Notes under the pieces: generated by a model | Told to the model about the DNA's origin: nothing | Database searches by the model: none | The model's input: the letters and a program-made list of their open reading frames with translations, nothing else | Translations under genes and position numbers: made by a program | Source of the DNA: Bacteroidota bacterium | Lineage (GTDB): Bacteria > Bacteroidota > Bacteroidia > Bacteroidales > Bacteroidaceae | Assembly (NCBI GenBank): GCA_023415545.1 | Contig: JAEZKJ010000022.1 | Location: 70,036-134,035 of the forward strand | DNA: 64,000 nt | Direction: 5' to 3' | Shown here: one piece after another, positions 50,323 to 58,375 of the stretch | Layout: every line of letters begins with the position of its first letter | How positions within the stretch are numbered: the first letter of the stretch is position 1

Positions 50323-51576
50323 ATGAAAAGTATTAGTTTTATAGTAAAAATGGTTATGGTAATATTTTTATCATACCTTGTTATCCCGGCTTCAGCACAG
50401 GTAGATTCTTTAGGATATATCACTGTTTCGGGAGTTGTAAAGAATAGCAAATCAAAAAAAGATTTGAGTAGTGTAAATATCTTTTTACCGGGTTCACACG
50501 TAGGTACTGTTACTAACGATGATGGATATTTTAATTTGAAACTGAAAAAAATGGTTCCTGAGATTATCGTTTCTCACCTAGGTTATAAAAGTCAAAGGAT
50601 AGCATTAAATAAGAATAATATGAAGGATTTGAGAATTATGCTTGTACCTCATACAAACTTATTGAATGAAGTAGTTGTTTTGGGATTAGACCCAAATGAA
50701 CTTGTAGAAGAGGCACTTGGTAATGTAAGTGAAAATTATAGTAAGAAGAGCAATAATTTAACCGGATTCTATCGAGAAACAGCACAGAAAGGAAAGAAGT
50801 TTATAAATGTTTCGGAAGCCATAATTTATATATATAAAACTCCATATAAACAATCGGTTGAAAATGATAGAGTACAAATTTTAAAAGGCAGGCGACTATT
50901 AAGTCAAAAAAGCAGTGATACTCTTGGTGTAAAACTTATGGGTGGACCTACTCTATGTATATATGCTGACATAGCTAAAAATAGAGACTCTTTTTTGTCT
51001 AAAGATCAACTGAAAAATTACAACTTTAGAATGGAAGAGGCTACAGTTATTGATGGGCATCCTCAATATGTAATCTCATTCTCTCCAAAAGTTGAATTAC
51101 CTGATGAACCTCTTTTCTTCGGTAAATTATATATTGATAAAGATAATTTGGCATTTAGTCGTATAGAGTTTTCTATGGATATGAGTAACAAATTTAAAGC
51201 TACTAGGGCTATGCTTTATAAAAAGCCTGTAGGTTTACGATTTAATCCACAAGAGTTATCATATATAATAAACTATAAGATAGAAGATGGTGTTTCGTAT
51301 TTAAACTATTTACGTAACGAAATCGACTTTAAGTGTGATTGGAAAAGACGTCTGTTCTCAAAAGGTTTTACCGTGATTTCCGAAATGGTTGTTACTGATC
51401 AGAATGATAGAGATGTGTCAACTATTCCTCGAAAAGAGTCTTTTGATAAAACTGATGCTTTTTATGATCAAGTGGCTAGTTTCAATAATGATAATTTTTG
51501 GGAAGATTATAACATAATTGAACCAACAGAATCATTAGAGCATGCTGTAAATAAGCTAAAAAAACAGCAAAAATAG
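50323..51576 (+). CDS. Exported carboxypeptidase-regulatory-like domain protein (paralogue A)
   Basis: Signal peptide at about 1-26 ('IPASAQVD'). A carboxypeptidase D regulatory-like beta-sandwich lies at about 33-115 ('VSGVVKNSKSKKDLSSVNIFLPGSHVGTVTNDDGYFNLKL' region, ending 'LNEVVVLG'). The rest (about 120-417) is a domain shared with the protein at 53035 ('LTGFYRETAQ', 'EAIIYIYKTPYK', 'GKLYIDKDNLAFSRIE', 'NFWEDYN'). It has no receptor barrel. It ends 51 bp before the ECF sigma gene, which has a -7 box candidate in that gap. Function unknown; probably a periplasmic or outer-membrane-associated component of the same system. Confidence 0.82.
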   Translation: MKSISFIVKMVMVIFLSYLVIPASAQVDSLGYITVSGVVKNSKSKKDLSSVNIFLPGSHVGTVTNDDGYFNLKLKKMVPEIIVSHLGYKSQRIALNKNNMKDLRIMLVPHTNLLNEVVVLGLDPNELVEEALGNVSENYSKKSNNLTGFYRETAQKGKKFINVSEAIIYIYKTPYKQSVENDRVQILKGRRLLSQKSSDTLGVKLMGGPTLCIYADIAKNRDSFLSKDQLKNYNFRMEEATVIDGHPQYVISFSPKVELPDEPLFFGKLYIDKDNLAFSRIEFSMDMSNKFKATRAMLYKKPVGLRFNPQELSYIINYKIEDGVSYLNYLRNEIDFKCDWKRRLFSKGFTVISEMVVTDQNDRDVSTIPRKESFDKTDAFYDQVASFNNDNFWEDYNIIEPTESLEHAVNKLKKQQK

Positions 51577-51596
51577 TATTTGATTAATTAATTGAA

Positions 51597-51604
51597 TATA
51601 TTTG
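51597..51604 (+). promoter_or_regulatory. -7 box candidate for the ECF sigma/FecR unit
   Basis: TATATTTG 23 bases before the sigma start; a TTTG at 51579-51582 is only 14 bases upstream, so the -33 fit is poor. Confidence 0.35.
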
Positions 51605-51627
51605 GAGCTACGCAAAAATGTCGCTAG

Positions 51628-52170
51628 ATGATTGATGAACTTATAATATTTTTAAAGATAAAAGAGGGAAACGTAAAAGCTTTCGAATCCCTCTTTTATA
51701 AATATTATACTCCACTTTGTAAGTATGTAACCTTGATTATTGGTTCATACGATGAAGCAGAGGAGATAGTTCAAGAACTCTTTTATAAATTGTGGCGAGA
51801 TAGAGAAATGATCTCCATAACATATTCAATAAAAAGTTACCTATATCGTTCTGCCCATAACATGGCATTAGGTTATTGTGAACATGATGAGGTGAAGCAA
51901 CGATTCTACCAAAATTATACAAATAACAATGTTGATTATTCTTTTTCAGTAGATTCTGAGATAGAGTGCTCAGAGTTAAAAAAAATATTGGATAATGTAT
52001 TAAAAAAACTTCCTGATAGATGCAAAACCATTTTTATGATGAATCGTTTCCAAGGGAAGAAATACAAAGATATAGCAGTAGAATTATCACTCTCTATAAA
52101 GACTGTAGAGGCTGACATTAGCAAAGCGCTTAAGATATTAAAAGAGGAGGTTGATTGTTATGGTAAATAG
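51628..52170 (+). CDS. ECF-type RNA polymerase sigma factor
   Basis: A 180-residue sigma factor of the Bacteroidota FecI-like expansion. Region 2: 'FKYYTPLCKYVTLI'-like 'YKYYTPLCKYVTLIIGSYDEAEEIVQELFYKLWRDREMI' (about 24-62); region 4: 'LPDRCKTIFMMNRFQGKKYKDIAVELSLSIKTVEADISKALKIL' (about 128-172). The typical 'RFQGKKYKDIA' motif is that of sigma factors paired with FecR/DUF4974 anti-sigma proteins. The FecR-type gene follows with overlap, after a good Shine-Dalgarno-like stretch at 52141-52150. Confidence 0.93.
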   Translation: MIDELIIFLKIKEGNVKAFESLFYKYYTPLCKYVTLIIGSYDEAEEIVQELFYKLWRDREMISITYSIKSYLYRSAHNMALGYCEHDEVKQRFYQNYTNNNVDYSFSVDSEIECSELKKILDNVLKKLPDRCKTIFMMNRFQGKKYKDIAVELSLSIKTVEADISKALKILKEEVDCYGK

Positions 52171-53038
52171 AATGAATAAATTCGAGAAAGAGAAGACAGA
52201 TGTAGCTTGGGGAAAGCTGATGTCTAGACTACAAGAGGATAACCTTTTGGTAAAACAAAATGAGTACCATAGCAATAAGCATAATGCTATGAGTTTTACT
52301 AAAACAAAAAAAGTTTTAGTAGCAGGATTATCTTTGGCAGCGATGATAGCTGTTCTATTTTTATTGAATATATCATTCTTCAAAAATGAAAAAAACAATG
52401 TAGCTATGATTTTAGAGAAGAATAATGAATCTTCCTCTTTGGTAACTACATTATCGGATGGTTCTATTGTTTATTTAGCTAAATATGGAACAATAGCATA
52501 CCCAAAAGTATTTTCAAATAAAACGAGAAATGTAAACTTAAAAGGAGAAGCTTTTTTTGACGTTGCTAAAAATAGAAATAAACCTTTCATTATAACAACT
52601 CCTGAAGCAATTATTGAAGTTCTTGGAACATCATTCAGTATAACAAAAAATGAAAATATTCCTTTTAGGCTCGTTGTTAGAAGTGGAAAGGTTAAAGTAA
52701 CTGACCGTAAAACTAATCAAATAGTTTATGTCGAGAAAAATGAAGGAGTATCTCTCTCTTCAGGACGTTTAGAATCTTTCATCTCTAATGAAAATCCTAT
52801 TAAAAATTTTGTGAAAGATTTTAGATTCAAAGATCAAAATTTAAAATCAATTGTTGAGGCTCTGAATTCTATTTCATCGGATGGTAAAATTGAACTTTCG
52901 GGAAATATTGATAATAGAATTCTAACTGTTGCTTTCTCGGGTGAAAATATCGATGAAATGGCCAAACTTATTAGTCTTGCTTTAAATTTAAGCATTGAGA
53001 AAAAGAATAATACTATTTATTTGAGTGATAAGCAGTGA
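52160..53038 (+). CDS. FecR-family anti-sigma factor with DUF4974 C-terminus
   Basis: Inner-membrane anti-sigma protein: a cytoplasmic N-terminal segment of about 48 residues that should bind the sigma factor, one membrane helix (about 49-69, 'VLVAGLSLAAMIAVLFLLNI'), a periplasmic FecR domain (about 85-190, 'SLVTTLSDGSIVYLAKYGTIAYP', 'LGTSFSITKN', 'VRSGKVKVT') and a C-terminal DUF4974/STN-like domain (about 225-292, 'RFKDQNLKSIVEALNSI'). The ATG at 52160 is chosen for its spacing to the Shine-Dalgarno-like AAAGAGGAGG; a TTG three codons earlier is weaker. It overlaps the sigma gene by 11 bp and the STN gene by 4 bp. Confidence 0.92.
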   Translation: MVNRMNKFEKEKTDVAWGKLMSRLQEDNLLVKQNEYHSNKHNAMSFTKTKKVLVAGLSLAAMIAVLFLLNISFFKNEKNNVAMILEKNNESSSLVTTLSDGSIVYLAKYGTIAYPKVFSNKTRNVNLKGEAFFDVAKNRNKPFIITTPEAIIEVLGTSFSITKNENIPFRLVVRSGKVKVTDRKTNQIVYVEKNEGVSLSSGRLESFISNENPIKNFVKDFRFKDQNLKSIVEALNSISSDGKIELSGNIDNRILTVAFSGENIDEMAKLISLALNLSIEKKNNTIYLSDKQ

Positions 53039-54576
53039 TTAACTCATTTAAAAATATTGCTATCTCTTTGTTGATATTAATTGTTTCATTAACAGAGATC
53101 TCGGCTCAAAGTAATAAAGATATATTTGATAAAACTGTTTTTTTACATAAACAAAAATCTAATGTATATACTTTATTAAATGAACTTAGTAAACAGTCCG
53201 GACTTCTTTTTATTTATGATAGTAATGTCATAGATAATGAAAATGTAGTGAAAATAAAAGAGGGCAAAAGAAGACTTGAAGATGCAATCAAGGAGGTAGT
53301 AGGTGATAATATCGATTATGAAAATATAGGGAAACACATTCTAATCACTTCCAAGCATCCCAAAAAAGATAACTTTGTTACCGACTCGCTGAATACAAAT
53401 TATTTAATCATTGAAGGACGATTGTTGGATGCTTCTAATAATACTCCCATAGCTTTTGGAAGCGTAGGAATTTTTGGCTCTTCAATAGGCACGATATCAA
53501 ATCAAGAAGGAGTATTTAGATTAATTATTCCTGAATCAATATCTCACTCATCGGAAGTATGTTTTTCACATTTAGGTTATGAACAACAGAAAATAGCATT
53601 TACTACATTACTAGGAGGTTTTGTTAATATTTCCCTTCAACAACGAATCATGACTCTTCCTGAAGTTGTTATTCAATCCATCAATCCAGTGAAATTGATT
53701 GATAAGATGCGTAAGAATATTGTAATAAACTATTATACTTCTCCTTGCTATCTAACAACTTTTTATCGCGAAGGGATTGACTACAATAATAGCTTTAGAA
53801 CTCTTACTGAAGCTGTTGTAAAACTATATAAGTCCTCTTATAAACATCCTTCAATGGATCAAGTGCATCTATTGAAGATGAGAAAACTTACAAATTACAC
53901 AATTAATGATACGGTAATAGCAAAAATGAGTTCAGGATTAGATGCGTCACTTAAACTAGATGTGATAAAGGAAATTCCTGATTTTATATTGTCTGCTAAT
54001 AACTCATCTATTTACAACTACAGATATGTTGAATCGACTATTATAGATGATAAACAAGTTGATGTTATCAGCTTTATTCCAAAAAATGAAGTGGTTGACC
54101 CTCATTATGCCGGTAGATTATATATAAACTCGGATGACTATGCTTTAGTTAGAGTAGAAATGTGTATACTTCCTAAGATGGTTAAAAATGCTACAGATAT
54201 GTTTGTTAGTAAACAAGCACAATCGCTTAAATTGACTTTAAGTGTAGTTAATTATCAAATTAATTATAAAAAGTTTGGAGAACATTACTTTTTAAATCAT
54301 GTAAGAGGTGATATTTATTTTAAAGCAAAAAAAAGAAAAAAACTTTTTGGTAGTTCAATAATTCATACATGGTTTGAAATGCTTCCTTGTAAAATTGATA
54401 CGATAAATGTTGTAAAATTCAATAAGAATGAACGTTTATCTACAACTACAGTTTTTTCGGAAACAGCATTTGAATATGATCATAACTTTTGGGGAGAGTA
54501 TAACAGTATCACTTTAGAGCAGAAAATTGAAGATGTGATTAAACATATTACTCCTAAAATTGATGTAATGAAATGA
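53035..54576 (+). CDS. STN plus carboxypeptidase-regulatory-like domain protein, barrel-less transducer (paralogue B)
   Basis: A GTG start overlaps the FecR stop (GTGA). Signal peptide at about 1-25 ('EISAQSNK'). An STN domain (secretin/TonB short N-terminal type) at about 38-105 ('NVYTLLNELSKQSGLLFIYDSNVID', 'RLEDAIKEVVGDNIDYENIGKHILI'), a carboxypeptidase-regulatory-like domain at about 122-205, then the C-terminal domain it shares with the protein at 50323. Total 513 residues. In the usual FecIR systems the STN domain belongs to a TonB-dependent receptor barrel; here there is no plug or barrel. The overlap with fecR suggests that it binds the periplasmic part of the anti-sigma factor. Confidence 0.85.
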   Translation: MINSFKNIAISLLILIVSLTEISAQSNKDIFDKTVFLHKQKSNVYTLLNELSKQSGLLFIYDSNVIDNENVVKIKEGKRRLEDAIKEVVGDNIDYENIGKHILITSKHPKKDNFVTDSLNTNYLIIEGRLLDASNNTPIAFGSVGIFGSSIGTISNQEGVFRLIIPESISHSSEVCFSHLGYEQQKIAFTTLLGGFVNISLQQRIMTLPEVVIQSINPVKLIDKMRKNIVINYYTSPCYLTTFYREGIDYNNSFRTLTEAVVKLYKSSYKHPSMDQVHLLKMRKLTNYTINDTVIAKMSSGLDASLKLDVIKEIPDFILSANNSSIYNYRYVESTIIDDKQVDVISFIPKNEVVDPHYAGRLYINSDDYALVRVEMCILPKMVKNATDMFVSKQAQSLKLTLSVVNYQINYKKFGEHYFLNHVRGDIYFKAKKRKKLFGSSIIHTWFEMLPCKIDTINVVKFNKNERLSTTTVFSETAFEYDHNFWGEYNSITLEQKIEDVIKHITPKIDVMK

Positions 54577-55092
54577 TTTTACTTTTTAAAATATCTTTTT
54601 AATAAGCTTTTCTACTTATTTCTATCCTTTTAATACAGGTGTTATTAAATGTAAAATATTATGTTGTATTTAATCATAATTTAACAAAAATCAAACTTCT
54701 TATTCTATAATTATTTTTATGATATTGTTTATAAATATTAATAAACATGATGAATTGTCAATTATATTTCTACCTTTGTTTTGTAATGTAACTATTAATA
54801 CTAGACAATAAAACTATATCATGTTAATCATTTTTTACCCGTTTTTTTTATTTTTTTACATTGTAGTTATGTATCTGATAAACAGATATATGGATTGTTT
54901 TGTGTAACGCTAAAATATGTGTTTTGTAACATTGAAAAATCTATTGTTACATAGTAATAGAATTATGTATCTAAAGCTTTACAACGCTATATATAATATA
55001 TAATATATTTGACTGTCTGAAGTTTGTTTAGTAAAATGTAACATTTGCTAAATAGTGTTATTAAAAAGTGCAAAACAGCTAATGGCATAAAC

Positions 55093-55116
55093 ATGAAAAC
55101 TATAAAAATACTTTGA
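55093..55116 (+). other. Mini-ORF 0 in the susC1 leader
   Basis: ATG at 55093 opens a seven-codon frame (MKTIKIL) ending at TGA 55114-55116. Not coupled to the next mini-ORF. Translation is unproven. Confidence 0.3.
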
Positions 55117-55143
55117 ATCACTCATCTTAAATCTATTTATCTT

Positions 55144-55164
55144 ATGAAACACAACTCCTCATGA
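55144..55164 (+). other. Mini-ORF 1 in the susC1 leader
   Basis: A six-codon frame (MKHNSS) whose stop TGA (55162-55164) overlaps the start of mini-ORF 2 as ATGA. Translation is unproven. Confidence 0.4.
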
Positions 55165-55232
55165 AAACTAGCTACCTAAAATTTATCCAGGCAGATACTC
55201 TGCCAATTTTTAAAATTAAACTTTTAAACTAA
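55161..55232 (+). other. Mini-ORF 2 (23 codons), overlapping the susC1 start
   Basis: ATG at 55161 opens a 23-codon frame whose stop TAA (55230-55232) shares its last base with the ATG of susC1 (55232), a classical coupling arrangement. It is out of frame with susC1, contains the hairpin at 55190-55204, and its predicted peptide begins MKTSYLKF with no signal-like feature. Translation is unproven. Confidence 0.45.
55190..55204 (+). promoter_or_regulatory. Hairpin in the susC1 leader
   Basis: GGCAGA (55190-55195), loop TAC, TCTGCC (55199-55204): a perfect six-pair stem with mostly G-C pairs in very AT-rich surroundings, followed by AATTTTTAAAA and ending 27 bases before the susC1 ATG. It could act on translation or as an attenuator. 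Confidence 0.5.
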
Positions 55233-58200
55233 TGGTAATGAAAAATGTAATAAAACAAATCCAAAAGATTCCTTACCTGTTTTTACTTATGCTTTTTACT
55301 TGTTTATCAGTATCAGCGCAAAATGGAATAACAGTAAAGGGTGTCGTTGTCGATCAAAGTGGTGAAAGCGTCATTGGCGCTTCTGTCGTTTTAAAAGGCA
55401 ATACAGCAGTCGGTACAATTTCAGATATAGATGGAAACTTTGTTTTGAACGTGCCAAGTACTAAATCTATTCTTGTTGTAACATACGTAGGTATGAAACC
55501 CAAAGAGGTGCAGGCAAGCACCAAATTAATGAAAATTGAACTCGAGGATGATTCTCAAACTTTAGATGAAGTTGTTGTCGTAGGTTTTGGACAACAGAAA
55601 AAAGAGAGTGTTGTAGGAGCTATTGCTCAAACAACAAGTAAAGTCCTTGAACGTACAGGTGGTGTTAGTAGTTTAGGTCAAGCTTTGACAGGTAACTTGC
55701 CAGGTGTTGTAACAATGACTACAACAGGTAAACCTGGTGAAGAAGATCCTGAAATTACAATTCGTGGTGTCACCTCATGGAATGGTAGTAAACCTTTAGT
55801 GTTGGTTGATGGTGTTGAACGTGATATGTCAGCAGTAGATATCAACTCGGTAGCTTCTATTTCTGTATTGAAAGATGCTTCTGCTACTGCAGTATTCGGT
55901 GTACGTGGTGCTAATGGTGTTATCTTGATTCAAACAAAACGTGGTGAAGAGGGTAAAGCAACAGTAAACATTAATTTAAATACTACTATTAAAACTTACT
56001 CTAAGTTACCTGATGTAATGGACTCTTACGATGCTTTGTCATTACGTAACCATGTTATTGAATCTGAATTAGGTTACAAACCTGATCAATGGTCATATTA
56101 TCGTCCTTACGAAGAATTAAATAAATATCGTAATCCTGCTAATGCTGAAGAGGCAGAACGTTATCCAAACGTTGACTGGGTAGATACAATGTTGAAAGAT
56201 GCAGCATTTAGCTACAATGCAAGTGTAAACGTATCGGGTGGTACTAGCTTTGTTAAATACTTTGCTGCAGTCGATTATGCTTATGAAGGCGACATGTATA
56301 AAGATGTAAATAGTAACCGTGGTTATAATCCTAGCTTTGGATACGATCGTATAAATGTTCGTAGTAACTTGGACTTCAACTTAACTAAGACTACAAAACT
56401 TCGTGTAAACTTAAGTGGTTCACATGCAGTTAAGAAAGCTACTCAAGCACAATATGAATATTTGGTTTGGAATGCATTCTATGGTCTAGGTCCTGATTCA
56501 TATATTCCACAGTATAGCAATGGAGTTTATGGTTATTATCAACCAAATCCATCACATGCTGCTACTAACCCATTAGAGTATTTAGCTACTCAAGGTATAG
56601 GTTATACTACTACTGACCGTTTAAATACAGACTTTACATTGGAACAAGATTTAGGATTCCTTTTAAAAGGTTTGTCTCTACAAGGTAGATTGGCATTCGA
56701 TAATAGTTTCCAAGAGACCGGCCGTGGTGTAGATGATACTAATGACTGGGAAGATGAAGCTCATCAATATATTGATCCTGAAACAGGTAATCTTTATTCG
56801 GATGTAACAGTTGATGGTAACAACAAGTTTGACTATAAAAATAATATTGCTTGGAGTACAGGTGCAGGTAGTGTAAATAACTGGTCTACTTACCGTCGTT
56901 TGAACTATTCATTGCAGTTAAACTGGGGACAAACATTTGGAAAACATACTGTAGGTGCTATGGGTAACTTTAGCCGTGAGCAGTATGCTACAGGTAATAT
57001 GTTGCCATTCTATCGTGAAAACTGGGTTTTCCGTACTACATACGATTATGCTAAGCGTTATATGTTAGAGTATAATGGTGCATACAATGGTTCTGAAAAA
57101 TTTGCTAAAGAAAATCGTTTTGCTTTCTTCCAATCAGGTGCTGTAGGATGGATGGTTTCTGAAGAGCCTCTTGTTAAAAAGCTTAATTTAAAATGGTTGG
57201 ATATGTTTAAACTTCGTGCATCTTATGGTCAAATTGGTGATGATAATATCAATGGCCGTTGGTTGTATATGGATACATGGAGTTATGGTGGTACATTTGG
57301 TCAATCATTGACTGGTGTTAGTTCATCAGCAAGCCCTTATGCTTGGTATACTCAATCACAAGTTGGTAACCCTGACGTAAAATGGGAGGTTGCAACAAAA
57401 TTCGATGCTGCTGTTGATTTCGCTATCTTTAATGGCCTTCTAGCAGGTTCTGTCGATTATTTCTCTGAAAAACGTGATAATATCTTGTTGGCCGGTACTA
57501 GTCGTGCCGTTCCTGCATACTTTGGTACAACAGCTCCTACAGCTAACTTAGGTAAAGTTGAGAGTCATGGTATTGAGGCTGAAATTCGTTGGAATAAGAT
57601 GATTAACAAAGATTGGCGTCTTTGGGGTAATGCAGCTTACACACGTGCTATTAATAAAATTAAAGAGGCAGACGATCCAAAGTTAATGCCTGAATATCAG
57701 AAAAAAGCTGATAAAGCTATTAACCAAACAACAGCATATGTAGATAATGGTTACTATAATAACTGGGATGAGTTGTATGCAACAACTCCACACGATGCTT
57801 CTGATGATGCTCGTATCCCTGGTAACTATATCATTATGGACTATGATGGTGATGGTGTTATCTCATCTTATGACCGTGTTCCTTATGGATATACAGGTGT
57901 TCCACAAAATACTATTAATGCTCAGTTTGGTGTAGATTATAAAGGTTGGAGTTTCTTTGTTCAATTCTACGGAGTAAACAATGTAACTCGTAGTGTAAAC
58001 TTAAATACATTTACAGAGTCAAGAAATTTAGCATTTAATGAGGGTACATATTGGAACAAAACTGATTTGACCGGTGATGTACCTCTTCCAACATGGGGAC
58101 TTATTCCAAGTGATTATGCAACAGGTACAAGATACTTGTTCGATGGTTCATATATGCGTTTGAAATATGCTGAGCTTGCTTATACTTTTTCAGGTCAGGA

Positions 58201-58363
58201 GTGGATGAAAAAGGTTGGATTAAGCAGCATGAGACTATTTGTGAATGGAAATAACCTATTCTTATGGACAGATATGCCTGACGACCGTGAGTCAAATACC
58301 GGTGGTGGTACTGCATATCCAACAGCAAGACGTTTTAATATAGGTTTAAAATTAACACTTTAA
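55232..58363 (+). CDS. SusC/RagA-family TonB-linked outer-membrane protein 1
   Basis: A 1043-residue TonB-dependent transporter. Signal peptide at about 1-31 ('CLSVSAQN'), carboxypeptidase-regulatory-like domain at about 34-115, TonB-box-like 'LDEVVVVGFGQQKKE' at about 110-125, plug domain at about 126-240 ('RGVTSWNGSKPLVLVDGVERD', 'ASATAVFGVRGANGVILI'), then the 22-stranded barrel ending in 'RRFNIGLKLTL'. No STN domain, so it is not itself a sigma-factor transducer. The first start at 55232 overlaps mini-ORF 2; an ATG at 55238 is also possible. Pairs with SusD-like 1, 6-12 bp downstream. Substrate unknown. Confidence 0.95.
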   Translation: MVMKNVIKQIQKIPYLFLLMLFTCLSVSAQNGITVKGVVVDQSGESVIGASVVLKGNTAVGTISDIDGNFVLNVPSTKSILVVTYVGMKPKEVQASTKLMKIELEDDSQTLDEVVVVGFGQQKKESVVGAIAQTTSKVLERTGGVSSLGQALTGNLPGVVTMTTTGKPGEEDPEITIRGVTSWNGSKPLVLVDGVERDMSAVDINSVASISVLKDASATAVFGVRGANGVILIQTKRGEEGKATVNINLNTTIKTYSKLPDVMDSYDALSLRNHVIESELGYKPDQWSYYRPYEELNKYRNPANAEEAERYPNVDWVDTMLKDAAFSYNASVNVSGGTSFVKYFAAVDYAYEGDMYKDVNSNRGYNPSFGYDRINVRSNLDFNLTKTTKLRVNLSGSHAVKKATQAQYEYLVWNAFYGLGPDSYIPQYSNGVYGYYQPNPSHAATNPLEYLATQGIGYTTTDRLNTDFTLEQDLGFLLKGLSLQGRLAFDNSFQETGRGVDDTNDWEDEAHQYIDPETGNLYSDVTVDGNNKFDYKNNIAWSTGAGSVNNWSTYRRLNYSLQLNWGQTFGKHTVGAMGNFSREQYATGNMLPFYRENWVFRTTYDYAKRYMLEYNGAYNGSEKFAKENRFAFFQSGAVGWMVSEEPLVKKLNLKWLDMFKLRASYGQIGDDNINGRWLYMDTWSYGGTFGQSLTGVSSSASPYAWYTQSQVGNPDVKWEVATKFDAAVDFAIFNGLLAGSVDYFSEKRDNILLAGTSRAVPAYFGTTAPTANLGKVESHGIEAEIRWNKMINKDWRLWGNAAYTRAINKIKEADDPKLMPEYQKKADKAINQTTAYVDNGYYNNWDELYATTPHDASDDARIPGNYIIMDYDGDGVISSYDRVPYGYTGVPQNTINAQFGVDYKGWSFFVQFYGVNNVTRSVNLNTFTESRNLAFNEGTYWNKTDLTGDVPLPTWGLIPSDYATGTRYLFDGSYMRLKYAELAYTFSGQEWMKKVGLSSMRLFVNGNNLFLWTDMPDDRESNTGGGTAYPTARRFNIGLKLTL

Positions 58364-58375
58364 TAAGGAATGACA

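Larger units (their letters stand above)
54577..55231 (+). promoter_or_regulatory. 655-bp AT-rich leader/regulatory region upstream of susC1
   Basis: This is the longest non-coding gap in the window. It contains -7 box candidates TACCTTTG (54771-54778) and TATATTTG (55004-55011); four direct TGTAAC motifs (54787, 54903, 54925, 55037) and one inverted copy (54946-54951); a 6-bp hairpin (54872-54877 with 54883-54888); and, near the 3' end, mini-ORFs and a GC-rich hairpin listed separately. I see no full-size gene and no match to a named RNA family. If transcription starts after 55011, the susC1 leader is about 215 nt. Confidence 0.6.
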
